Program-made: the position numbers and the translations under genes
Notes under the pieces: generated by a model
Databases searched by the model: none
Told to the model about the DNA's origin: nothing
The model's input: only the letters and a program-made list of their open reading frames with translations
Shown here: positions 1 to 7,530 of the stretch, one piece after another
How positions within the stretch are numbered: position 1 is the stretch's first letter
Layout: every line of letters starts with the position of its first letter
NCBI GenBank assembly: GCA_016234805.1
Contig: JACRNU010000071.1
Location: 1-60,498 of the forward strand
Length of the DNA stretch: 60,498 nucleotides
Origin: Elusimicrobiota bacterium
GTDB lineage: Bacteria; Elusimicrobiota; Elusimicrobia; UBA1565; UBA9628
Reading direction: 5' to 3'

Positions 1-990
1 GCCCGCCTTGACCGTCCCGACCTCCACGAAGGCCGGCAGGGACACCTGGGACTTCGACTGCAGGACAGGGGCCACCCGGACCGCATAGGCCGGCCCGGGG
101 CCGGCGTTGAACACCGCCACGGAAAGGGTCCCCCTCTCCCCGCCGTCGAGCATCCCGTTGGCCGAGGGCTCGCGGAAGGACACCTGCAGGGAGAGCTTGG
201 CCGGCTTCTGGGGCTTGGGCACCGCCGCGATTTCGGGAGCCTTCGCGGGAGAGGCGGCCTTCCGGGCTTGCGGCTGAGCAGCGGCTGCGCCTGCGGAAGC
301 GGCAGCCGCCAACGCGGCGGACTCAGGGGTCATGGGCTGATAATTGGGCCCGTAGACGAAACGCTCCTTGCCGTCGATCTTGTGCAGGTAGACCTTGGAG
401 ACGGTCCACTCCCCGATCCCCGTCTTCTTGACGTAGATGTCGAGGTCGAGCTTCTCCCCCGCCGCCCCCTGGAAAGGGACGCAGGCAAAGGCTTGGTCGG
501 GGGAGAGATAGACGATCTTGTCCTTGGGGATGTCCAAGAGGGTGAGCCGGAACACATGCCCCGTCACCTCGTCCTTGACCAGGAAGTCCCCGTCGTTCTG
601 GGCCGCGGCCTCATGCAGGTAGGCCTTCACCACGGCCGCGTAGGTGTCAGGGAACGAGACCATGACCGGCGGCATCTCCGGACCATCGCCCTTGGGCGGC
701 GGCTTCCACTCCTCGTGCCTCGACTGCCGCGGCTCCGGGCTTTCGACCGGAGCAGGCGTGGCCATGCCCGGCGGGTACACGTTCACCGGCATCACGGGGG
801 TCGTCCAGGACGGGGACTGTGAAGACTGATTGAAAGGATTGACGAACGGCGTCCCCGGGGAGGGCATGATCATCGGCGGCAACTGCCAGGGTTGGTCGAC
901 CGGCTTGGACCGGGGATGGCGTTTGTGTTCCCGGGCCGAGGAGGAAGAGGAGGAGAGGAGCAGGACGGCTAGGAAAAGCGCGTTCTTCAT
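1..990 (-). CDS. Secreted protein of unknown function with C-terminal CARDB/NEW3-like domain (3' end outside window)
   Basis: An open frame runs from an ATG at 990 leftward to the window edge (330 codons, no stop). It opens with a signal peptide (MKNALFLAVLLL then a Ser-rich stretch), followed by a Pro-rich linker, a middle domain of about 110 residues (from PVMVSFPDTYAAVVKAYLHE to about YVKKTG), an Ala/Pro-rich linker, and a region with the motif ANGMLDGGERGTLSVAVFNA. That motif matches the 'dilated' CARDB/NEW3-type beta domains that flank repeats or peptidases in surface proteins. I do not recognise the family of the middle domain. The frame, the signal peptide and an upstream promoter support a real gene; the function is unknown. 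Since similar domains can accompany caspase-like proteins, the missing C-terminus is worth seeing. Confidence 0.7.
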   Translation of the reverse strand, partial: MKNALFLAVLLLSSSSSSAREHKRHPRSKPVDQPWQLPPMIMPSPGTPFVNPFNQSSQSPSWTTPVMPVNVYPPGMATPAPVESPEPRQSRHEEWKPPPKGDGPEMPPVMVSFPDTYAAVVKAYLHEAAAQNDGDFLVKDEVTGHVFRLTLLDIPKDKIVYLSPDQAFACVPFQGAAGEKLDLDIYVKKTGIGEWTVSKVYLHKIDGKERFVYGPNYQPMTPESAALAAAASAGAAAAQPQARKAASPAKAPEIAAVPKPQKPAKLSLQVSFREPSANGMLDGGERGTLSVAVFNAGPGPAYAVRVAPVLQSKSQVSLPAFVEVGTVKAG

Positions 991-1000
991 CACGGAACAG

Positions 1001-1029
1001 AGTATATCTCTGTGGCGAGCACCGGGCAA
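1001..1029 (-). promoter_or_regulatory. Sigma-70-like promoter of the gene at 990
   Basis: On the minus strand TTGCCC (1029-1024), a 17-nt spacer and TATACT (1006-1001) lie 10 nt before the ATG at 990. The predicted transcript would have a leader of only a few nucleotides. Confidence 0.55.
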
Positions 1030-1040
1030 GACCCGACCTG

Positions 1041-1109
1041 CTGGTGTCAGACATTGCGTAACTTGCATTACTTTGAGAGTAATGCAAGTTACGCAATGTC
1101 TGACACCAG
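1041..1109. repeat. Long perfect inverted repeat (32-nt arms, 5-nt loop)
   Basis: Arms 1041-1072 and 1078-1109 are exact reverse complements around the loop TTGAG. There is no T tract on either side, so it does not look like a simple terminator. It lies between two divergent genes and resembles a REP/MITE-type palindrome. The right arm ends in CTGACA, which is correctly placed to be the -35 box of the polyphosphate operon promoter. Confidence 0.85.
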
Positions 1110-1127
1110 TGTATATTATTCTATAAT
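1100..1127 (+). promoter_or_regulatory. Promoter of polyphosphate operon, -35 inside the inverted repeat
   Basis: CTGACA (1100-1105), a 16-nt spacer and a consensus TATAAT (1122-1127). The start ATG at 1134 follows the -10 by 6 nt, so transcription would begin at or next to the start codon (leaderless). Confidence 0.6.
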
Positions 1128-1133
1128 GGCTCC

Positions 1134-2675
1134 ATGGCCACTGAAACCAAAGTATCCCTGACGAAACTCGATCTTGACAAGACCCTCGAGCCCGACGCCT
1201 ATAAGGAAAAAATGGGCTCGCTGATGCTCGAACTCCAGCGCCTGCACCGCCAGGTCTACGAGGCCCGCATCCCGGTCCTCCTGGTCTTCGAAGGCTGGGA
1301 AGGCGCGGGCAAGGGCGACTGCGTCAACCGCCTGCTCGAGCGCATGGACCCGCGCGGCACCAGGGTCTACTCCTTCATGGAGCCCACGGACCTGGAGAAA
1401 TACCGGCCCTTCTTCTGGCGCTACTGGCTCGACATCCCCTCCCGCGGCCAGGTCGCGGTCTTCCAGCACTCCTACTACCACTGGCTCCTCAAGGACCGGT
1501 TCGACTCCTGCCTCAAGACCAAGAGATGGGAGGCGGGCATTGAGTCCTTCCGCCAGTTCGAGCGCGTGCTCGCCGACGACGGGGTCCTCATCCTCAAGTT
1601 CTGGATGCACATCGACCGCAAGGAGCAGAAAAAGCGCTTCAAGAAGTGGGAGAAGGACCCCGCCTTCGCCTTCCGCGTGAACAAAGACGCCTGGAAGGAG
1701 AACGACCGCTACAACGAACGCCTCTCCTGCGCCGAAGAGCTCCTGGCCGAGACGCACGAGAAGCACGCCCCGTGGATCACCATCGAGTCCAACGACCGCC
1801 GGCACCGCCGCCTGCGCGTGGCCGAGGAGGTCGTGTCCGCGTTCCGCAAGGCCCTGCAGCGCAAGGCCGCCACGGCCGATGAGCCCAAGCCCGCCCCGGC
1901 CGACGCGACCCGCGTCACCAAGGGGCCCGACCCCCTGGCGGCCCTCGACCTCTCGCGCAGGATGGACCGCGGCCTCTACGACGAGTCCCTCGACAACCTC
2001 ACGGATGAGATCCGCGTGCTCCAGCACCTCTGCTACAGCAAGAGGCTCCCGGTCGTAGTCGTGTTCGAGGGCTCGGACGCCTCGGGCAAGGGGGGCACGA
2101 TCCGGCGCCTGACCTCGGCCCTCGACCCGCGCGGCTACAACGTGATCCCCATCGCCGCCCCGGAAGGCGAGGAGAAGCACAAGCACTACCTCTGGCGCTT
2201 CTGGAAGCACCTCCCCAAGGCCGGCCACTGGGCGCTCTTCGACCGCTCCTGGTACGGCCGCGTCCTCGTCGAGCGCGTGGAGGGCTTCTGCAGGCCCCAG
2301 GACTGGAAGCGCGCTTACGGCGAGATCCGCGAGTTCGAGCGGCAGATGGTCCGCGCGGGCGCGGTGGTGGTCAAGTTCTGGCTCCAGGTGAGCCCCGACG
2401 AACAGCTCCGCCGCTTCAAGGAGCGCGAAGAGGTCCCCTACAAGCGCTTCAAGATCACGCCCGAGGACTGGCGCAACCGCGAGAAGAAGGCCCAGTACGA
2501 CGCCGCGGTGACGGACATGATCCTCGAGACCTCGGTGGACGGAGCGGCGTGGACCCCCGTCGAGGCCGACGACAAGCTCTGCGCCAGGATCAAGGTGCTC
2601 CAGACCGTGGCCAAGGCCGTGCGCAACAAGGTGCGCAAGTCGGACGGCTGGAAAGAGGGACTGCACCTCCCTTGA
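1134..2675 (+). CDS. pap: Polyphosphate:AMP phosphotransferase (two-domain PPK2 family)
   Basis: 513 aa containing two tandem PPK2 P-loop kinase domains. Domain 1 has GWEGAGKG at residues 54-61, and domain 2 has GSDASGKGG near 312-320. Only the second half carries the lid/Walker B motif DRSWYGR; the first has FQHSYYHW at that place. This is the class II PPK2 layout, in which the C-terminal half is catalytic and the enzyme makes ADP from AMP using polyphosphate; that activity is inferred from the family. It is the first gene of a polyphosphate operon, and its TGA overlaps the TTG start of ppk1. No Shine-Dalgarno is visible, and the -10 box sits 6 nt upstream of the ATG. Confidence 0.93.
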   Translation: MATETKVSLTKLDLDKTLEPDAYKEKMGSLMLELQRLHRQVYEARIPVLLVFEGWEGAGKGDCVNRLLERMDPRGTRVYSFMEPTDLEKYRPFFWRYWLDIPSRGQVAVFQHSYYHWLLKDRFDSCLKTKRWEAGIESFRQFERVLADDGVLILKFWMHIDRKEQKKRFKKWEKDPAFAFRVNKDAWKENDRYNERLSCAEELLAETHEKHAPWITIESNDRRHRRLRVAEEVVSAFRKALQRKAATADEPKPAPADATRVTKGPDPLAALDLSRRMDRGLYDESLDNLTDEIRVLQHLCYSKRLPVVVVFEGSDASGKGGTIRRLTSALDPRGYNVIPIAAPEGEEKHKHYLWRFWKHLPKAGHWALFDRSWYGRVLVERVEGFCRPQDWKRAYGEIREFERQMVRAGAVVVKFWLQVSPDEQLRRFKEREEVPYKRFKITPEDWRNREKKAQYDAAVTDMILETSVDGAAWTPVEADDKLCARIKVLQTVAKAVRNKVRKSDGWKEGLHLP

Positions 2676-4942
2676 GCCCCGACGATCTCGATTGGAAGCC
2701 TCTCGTGTCGTTCCTTGAGGCCAAGCCCGGCACATCCGCCGCGGCCGAGACGCCTACGGTCCAGCGCCTCTACAATCGGGACCTGAGCTGGCTCAACTTC
2801 AACGACCGGGTCTTGAACGAGGCCGCGGACCCCGCGGTCCCGGCCCTCGAGCGCCTGCGTTTCGCCTCCATCGTCAGCTCCAACCTCGACGAGTTCTTCA
2901 TGGTCCGGGTGGCGGAGATCGCCAAGATCGCCAGCCGCACGCCCAGCTACCGCTACCCCGACGGCCTCACGGCGCGCCAGCTCCTGGCGCTCGTGCGCGA
3001 GCACGCCCTGCGGCAGAAGGCCCTGCAGGCCAGGCACTTCCGGGACATCCTCGAGAGCCTGGTCAAGCAGGGGGTGCGGCTCGTCACCGATTTCGAGGCG
3101 GCCGGCCCCTACGACTACGACATCCAGGCCCGTCTCTCCGGGGCCCTGGCCTCGCTCCGGCGCCTGGGCGAGTCGCCGCCGCAGCTGCTGAGCCAGAAGA
3201 TCTACGTGTTCGTGCGCTTCGCGCGCCGCTTCGCGGTGGTGGACCTCGGCGAGCGCGAGAACCGGCTGGTCGAGCTCCCGCCCGACGGCAAGACCGTGGT
3301 CTGGGGCCTGGCGGACCGTTGGGTGGCCGCCAGGGTGCAGAGCATCTTCCCCAACCGTGAGGTCATCGAGGCCTTCCCCTTCAAGATCATCCGCGACGCC
3401 GACCTGGGCTACCGCCCCGACGAAGAGGGGAACCTCGAGGAGCAGATCCTCCAAGGCATCAGCCGCCGCCGCGGAGAGTCCCGGGTCATCCGGCTGGAGG
3501 TGGACGCGCCCTCCTACTCCGAGGGCGCCCTCTTCCTGGCCACCCAGCTCGGCCTGGACTCGGCCGCGCTCTACCGCTTCGACCTGCCCATCGACCTCCC
3601 GGCCCTGCGCCGCATCTTCGACGCCCCGGCCTCCACGCGCCTGCGCTACCCGCCGGTAAAGCCGCAGGTCCCTAGATTCCTGCGCTCCCAGAGCCTCTTC
3701 GACATCCTCAAGACCCGCGACATCCTCCTCCACCATCCCTACGACTCCTTCGACATCGTGGTCAACTTCCTCCTCCAGGCCGCCCGCGACCCGGCGGTCA
3801 AGGAGATCTGCCACACCCTCTACCGCACCAGCCGCGAATCGCCCATCATCGAGGCCTTGAAGGAAGCCGCGCGCGCGGGAAAGAAAGTATCGGTCTACGT
3901 GGAGATCAAGGCCCGGTTCGACGAGGCCGCCAACGTGCAATGGGCCGCCGAGCTCCGGGCCGCGGGCGTCAAGGTCGTGGCGCCCATGGGAGGCTTCAAG
4001 GTCCACAGCAAGGTCACCCGCATCGTGCGCGACGAAGGCGCAGCCGAGGTCGTCTACACCCATCTGGGCACCGGCAACTACCACCCGGGCACGGCCCGGC
4101 CGTACACCGACCTCGGCCTGCTGACCGCGGACCCACGCCTGGGCGTGGAGACGGGGGTCTATTTCCAGACCATCGGAGAGCGCCAGGAGCCCTCCGGGTT
4201 CAAGGACCTCCTCGTCGCGCCCGGCAACCTCCACCCGCAGTTCATGCGCCTCATCCGGGAGGAGATCAAGGCCCAGAAGACCGAGGGCAACGGCCGCGTC
4301 GTGGCCAAGATGAACTCCCTCGTGGATTCCGACATCATCGAAGCCCTCTACGATGCGTCCCGCGCCGGGGTCAAGGTCGACCTCCTGGTGCGCGGGATCT
4401 GCTGCCTGCGGCCCGGCATCGGCGGCATGAGCGAGAACATCAGGGTCATCAGCGTGGTGGACCGCTTCCTCGAGCACAGCAGGATCTACTCCTTCGGCCT
4501 AGGCGGGCGCCAGAGGCTCTACCTGTCGAGCGCGGACTGGATGCCGCGCAACTTCTTCACGCGCTACGAGATCGCCTTCCCGGTCAAGGATCCCAGCATC
4601 CGGAGCTTCATCACCGAGATCATCCTCGACAAGAGCCTCATGGACAACGTCAAGGCCTGGGAGCTCAAGCCCGACGGCACCTACGACCGGGTCGCGCGGC
4701 CCGAGGGGACCGAGGCCGTCCGTTCGCAGGCCCTCTTCGAGCAGCTCGCCGAGGCCCAGTACAAGGGCACGGTCCTCGAGAGCAGGATGTCGGCCGCGAA
4801 GGCCGAGCCCGCCGAGTCCCCGGCGGTCCCCTCCCCGCCCAACACCGTGGGCGGGACAGGACCCTCGAACGGCGGAGACCCTGCCGAAGGCCCCGAGGAC
4901 GCGGCCAAGCCGGGACACCCGGCCAAGACATCCGGCACCTAA
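2672..4942 (+). CDS. ppk: Polyphosphate kinase 1
   Basis: 756 aa from a TTG at 2672 that overlaps the preceding TGA (TTGA). A purine-rich GAGGG about 11 nt upstream supports translational coupling. N-terminal PPK1 signatures include YNRDLSWLNFNDRV and SSNLDEFFMVRV. The two catalytic histidines of the phospholipase-D-like domains are present: His near 464 in HLGTGNYH and His near 602 in RFLEHSR, followed by SSADWMPRN. The enzyme reversibly polymerises ATP gamma-phosphate into polyphosphate at the membrane. The last 60 or so residues are a Pro/Gly/Ala-rich tail beyond the usual PPK1 end. Reading frames open further upstream overlap pap and lack family similarity, so they were not used. Confidence 0.95.
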   Translation: MSPDDLDWKPLVSFLEAKPGTSAAAETPTVQRLYNRDLSWLNFNDRVLNEAADPAVPALERLRFASIVSSNLDEFFMVRVAEIAKIASRTPSYRYPDGLTARQLLALVREHALRQKALQARHFRDILESLVKQGVRLVTDFEAAGPYDYDIQARLSGALASLRRLGESPPQLLSQKIYVFVRFARRFAVVDLGERENRLVELPPDGKTVVWGLADRWVAARVQSIFPNREVIEAFPFKIIRDADLGYRPDEEGNLEEQILQGISRRRGESRVIRLEVDAPSYSEGALFLATQLGLDSAALYRFDLPIDLPALRRIFDAPASTRLRYPPVKPQVPRFLRSQSLFDILKTRDILLHHPYDSFDIVVNFLLQAARDPAVKEICHTLYRTSRESPIIEALKEAARAGKKVSVYVEIKARFDEAANVQWAAELRAAGVKVVAPMGGFKVHSKVTRIVRDEGAAEVVYTHLGTGNYHPGTARPYTDLGLLTADPRLGVETGVYFQTIGERQEPSGFKDLLVAPGNLHPQFMRLIREEIKAQKTEGNGRVVAKMNSLVDSDIIEALYDASRAGVKVDLLVRGICCLRPGIGGMSENIRVISVVDRFLEHSRIYSFGLGGRQRLYLSSADWMPRNFFTRYEIAFPVKDPSIRSFITEIILDKSLMDNVKAWELKPDGTYDRVARPEGTEAVRSQALFEQLAEAQYKGTVLESRMSAAKAEPAESPAVPSPPNTVGGTGPSNGGDPAEGPEDAAKPGHPAKTSGT

Positions 4943-4952
4943 GGAGCCAGCC

Positions 4953-5456
4953 ATGCAAGCCCTCATCATCCGGCACGCGCCCGCCGGCGACCGCGCGGAG
5001 TGGTCCAAGACGGGCAAGCCCGACGAGATCCGGCCCCTCACCCAGAAAGGCCGCGACAGGATGCGCGATATCTCCAAGGGTCTCTCCACCCTGGTGGACC
5101 GCATCGACCTGATCGCCTCGAGCCCCCTGGCCCGCTCCATCGAGACCGCGGACATCCTCCACAAGCGCTTCCGCTCATCCAAGCTCGAGAAGCTGGAGGC
5201 CCTGCGGCCGGGCGGAGAAGCCGCCCCGGTCTTCGCCCGCCTGGCCGAGCTCGAAGGCCATGCCGTGGCCGCCTTCGTGGGCCACGAGCCGGACCTGAGC
5301 GCGCTCCTGGCCCGGATGCTCACGGGCGAGCCCGACTCCTTCGCGGACCTGCGCAAGGGCTCGGTCGCGCTCGTCGAGTTCGAAGCCGCTCCCAAACCCG
5401 GCCGGGGCGTACTCCGGTGGCTGCTCCAGCCCGCCCAGCTCCGGGACCTGGCCTGA
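4953..5456 (+). CDS. sixA: SixA-type phosphohistidine phosphatase
   Basis: 167 aa histidine-phosphatase (RHG) superfamily protein. It has IIRHAPA at the N-terminus (catalytic His 8), ASSPLARSIETADIL, and the second catalytic His near 111 in VGHEPDLS. It is short and lacks extra lobes, as in SixA. It lies 10 nt after ppk and 16 nt before the CHAD gene, with GGAG upstream of the ATG. The SixA-CHAD-PPK neighbourhood is a recurrent one, which suggests a link to polyphosphate or phosphohistidine turnover. The substrate cannot be read from sequence. Confidence 0.88.
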   Translation: MQALIIRHAPAGDRAEWSKTGKPDEIRPLTQKGRDRMRDISKGLSTLVDRIDLIASSPLARSIETADILHKRFRSSKLEKLEALRPGGEAAPVFARLAELEGHAVAAFVGHEPDLSALLARMLTGEPDSFADLRKGSVALVEFEAAPKPGRGVLRWLLQPAQLRDLA

Positions 5457-5472
5457 GCGAGGCCGGATCCCC

Positions 5473-6582
5473 ATGCGCTTTCCGCGCGGCCTTCCCGAGA
5501 GACCCGCGGTCCAGGGCGCGGCCCTACTGGCGCTCCACCGGCTCGACGCGGCAGCGGCAGCGGCCAAACGCCTCCCTGTCCCGGACGACGCCGAGGCCCT
5601 GCACGACTTCCGCGTGGGCCTGCGCCGCCTTCGGACCCTGCTGAGGTCCTATGGGGAGGCGCTCGAAGGACGCGTCCGGCGCAAGACCGTCAAGGCCGTG
5701 CGCAGGCTCGGCCGCGACACCAATTCGGCCCGCGACACCGAGGTCCTCGAGTCCCTGCTGAAAGGGTGGGAGGGCGCCCTCCAGCCCAGCCACAGGCCGG
5801 GGTGGAACGCCCTGCTCGCCAGGCTGGTCAAGACGAAACCCGCGGACCTCCGCGGCTTCATCACCCGCGCGATCCGCAGCTTCCGAGGCGTGGAGGCCGA
5901 CCTCCGCGCCGGCCTCGCCGCGAACACAGGCCCGACCGCCGCGGAATCCAGCGAACCAGAAAAACCCGCCCGTTCCCCGGGCCGCACCTTCGGCGCCCTC
6001 TCAGCCGACCTTCTCCGCAAAGCCGGCCGCGTGCTCGCAACGGACCTCGCAGCCATCAAGTCCCCCTCGGACGATGAGCCCGTGCACGAGGCCCGGATCG
6101 CGGGCAAGCGCCTGCGCTACCTGCTCGAGCCGTTCCAGTCGCGCTCCTTCCCCTGCAGGAAGGCCGTCGGAAAGCTCAAGAAGCTCCAAGACGACCTCGG
6201 CGAGATCCACGACCTCAACCTGGCCATCCGGGCGGCGCGGCGCTGCGCCAAGAAGGAAGCAGGCGCATGGTCCCTGGCACTCGTGGACACCGCCTCGGAC
6301 CGGAGCGGCAAGCCTGGCCGGCCCGCGGCCACCTCCGAGAGCAACCCCATCCCCGGCCTCGTGCAGATCTCCTCCCTCGCGGGAAGGGACCGGGCCTCGG
6401 CTTTCTCGCGTTTTTCCTCGCGCTGGGACCAGACCAGGGCGGAGTCCTTCTTCAGGGAGATCGAAACCGTGGCCAAGGGCTTGTCCGCCAAGCAACGAGC
6501 CCGGCCGGCGCCCGCAGCCTCCAGCCCGCCGGGCGGCCCGAGCCCTGCGCCGCCCGCTACTCCTGCTGAACTATCTCTATGA
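5473..6582 (+). CDS. CHAD domain protein
   Basis: 369 aa, all-helical, with conserved His and many Arg/Lys. It has the two half-repeats of CHAD: ALHDFRVGLRRLRTLLRSY near residues 43-60 and VHEARIAGKRLRYLLEPF near 205-222. CHAD domains bind polyphosphate through their basic channel and often target proteins to polyphosphate granules. The placement after pap, ppk and sixA agrees with that role. The C-terminus is a Pro/Ala-rich tail. The stop overlaps the ATG of the next gene (ATGA at 6579-6582). Confidence 0.9.
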   Translation: MRFPRGLPERPAVQGAALLALHRLDAAAAAAKRLPVPDDAEALHDFRVGLRRLRTLLRSYGEALEGRVRRKTVKAVRRLGRDTNSARDTEVLESLLKGWEGALQPSHRPGWNALLARLVKTKPADLRGFITRAIRSFRGVEADLRAGLAANTGPTAAESSEPEKPARSPGRTFGALSADLLRKAGRVLATDLAAIKSPSDDEPVHEARIAGKRLRYLLEPFQSRSFPCRKAVGKLKKLQDDLGEIHDLNLAIRAARRCAKKEAGAWSLALVDTASDRSGKPGRPAATSESNPIPGLVQISSLAGRDRASAFSRFSSRWDQTRAESFFREIETVAKGLSAKQRARPAPAASSPPGGPSPAPPATPAELSL

Positions 6583-6794
6583 AATACCCTGTCATTCTCG
6601 AGCCCTCCAAAGACGGCGGCTACGCGGTCCACGTTCCGACTCTGCCGGGCTACCACACGCAAGGGGACACGGTCGCTGACGCGTTGGCCAATGCCAAGGA
6701 CGCCATCTACACCTATCTCTGCACCATGCGTCAGATGGCCAAGGACCGCAAGAAAGGACGTTCGAAAGTCTATCAGGTCGAGGTCACGGCCTGA
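6579..6794 (+). CDS. hicB: HicB-family antitoxin
   Basis: 71 aa with the HicB (UPF0150) fold: MKYPVILEPSKDGGYAVHVP, PGYHTQGDT and VADALANAKDAI. The start codon overlaps the CHAD stop, so the two are translationally coupled. HicB normally neutralises the HicA mRNA interferase. Here the downstream HicA is only a remnant, so this is an orphan antitoxin now carried as the last gene of the polyphosphate operon. The usual C-terminal DNA-binding domain is absent; the short form is common in this family. Confidence 0.85.
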   Translation: MKYPVILEPSKDGGYAVHVPTLPGYHTQGDTVADALANAKDAIYTYLCTMRQMAKDRKKGRSKVYQVEVTA

Positions 6795-6799
6795 GCCAG

Positions 6800-6895
6800 G
6801 TCCCCACGGACCTCTCACATGACCGGGTCGTGCGTGCGCTCGAGATAACCTCGGGCGATACGCTGGTCATCATTCCCCGGCTTTCACGCGTCAAA
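6800..6895 (+). pseudogene. hicA toxin remnant
   Basis: Directly after hicB, the frame from 6800 reads VPTDLSHDRVVRALE and then TSGDTLVIIPRLSRVK with no stop. These match the start and the later beta strands of HicA/YcfA toxins. The central part carrying the catalytic GSHxxxxH motif is missing, there is no start codon, and similarity stops abruptly near 6895. I read it as an internally deleted hicA. The match is from memory of the family and the fragment is short. Confidence 0.5.
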
Positions 6896-6900
6896 TGTGT

Positions 6901-7396
6901 TCAGGGCGCCGCGCCGGCGTTCGAGCCCCCTTGCGGGGACCTACCAGCCGGCGCGGTGAGTGGAGACGCGGGCTTTGCCGCGTCACGCGCGCCTAAATCG
7001 AGCCCAGCCAACACGGCGAGAATCTCTTCGCCCCACCGGCCGGACTTGGCCTCGCCGATGCCCTCGATCTCGCGGAGCCGCGCGGTGTTCGACGATCGTT
7101 TCATCGCAAGGCCGGCCAACTCGCGGTTATTGAGGATAAGATACGGCGGCATGCCCTCGCGTCCGCGTTAAGAGGCGAAGCTCGGCGCGCCAGTCTTTGC
7201 GGCCGGCATCGGTCGACGACCGCGCCCCAACGGGCAGATCGCGGTAGTGCACGACCAGGGCGAGCGCCGGGGTTTGCTCGTGGACGAGAAAATGTTCCGC
7301 CACTTCGATGACGTCCTTGTCCGTTTGGAACCCGGCAAGTTCGCTGTCGTCGAATTTTCCAGTCACCGGGTCCATGCGCAAAGTGTTAAAGGGCAA
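6901..7396 (-). pseudogene. Frameshifted HRDC-domain gene (DGR-type accessory)
   Basis: Two minus-strand frames make one broken protein. The first (7396-7127) has PVTGKFDDSELAGFQTDKDV and AEHFLVHEQTPALALVVHYR, the N-terminal domain of a family that ends in HRDC. The second (7161-6901) has EGMPPYLILNNRELAGLAMK and LREIEGIGEAKSGRWGEE, a clear HRDC helical domain. The join near 7160 is out of frame and appears to lack some 25-40 codons of linker. It begins 12 nt after the stop of the caspase-FGE gene, on the same strand. HRDC proteins of this kind are known accessory genes of diversity-generating retroelements. No reverse transcriptase follows. Confidence 0.7.
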
Positions 7397-7408
7397 AGCG
7401 TAATGACC

Positions 7409-7530
7409 TCAGCGGGCGACGCGAACGCCGAGGAGGCCGCCCCGGTTGCCCGGGTCGTCGACGCGGCGGTTCGCGGTCCGGAGGTCCCCGGCGCCGCCGT
7501 CCCAGGACCCACCGCGATTGACCCGGTTGG
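7409..7530 (-). other. Candidate DGR variable region (VR)
   Basis: This is the 3' end of the caspase-FGE gene. At the positions where related proteins have Asn runs, the codons are GAC GGC GGC, GAC, CGC GTC GAC GAC and GGC GGC CTC. Every one ends in C and differs from AAC only at the two A positions, as expected if an AAC-rich template had been copied with adenine mutagenesis. The conserved frame (RGGSW, LRTANR, PGNR) is intact. High genomic GC3 makes terminal C common, so this is supportive, not proof. No matching A-rich template repeat is present in the window. Confidence 0.65.

Noticed and set aside
1116-2735. Very long antisense frames (also across ppk, mutS, the SprA-like gene and typA)
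   Set aside because: High-GC shadow frames with His/Asp/Gly-rich composition, no start signals, and a well-supported gene on the other strand.
6800-7400. DGR template repeat downstream of the variable region
   Set aside because: No A-rich (T-rich on the plus strand) copy of the 7409-7530 sequence is present here.
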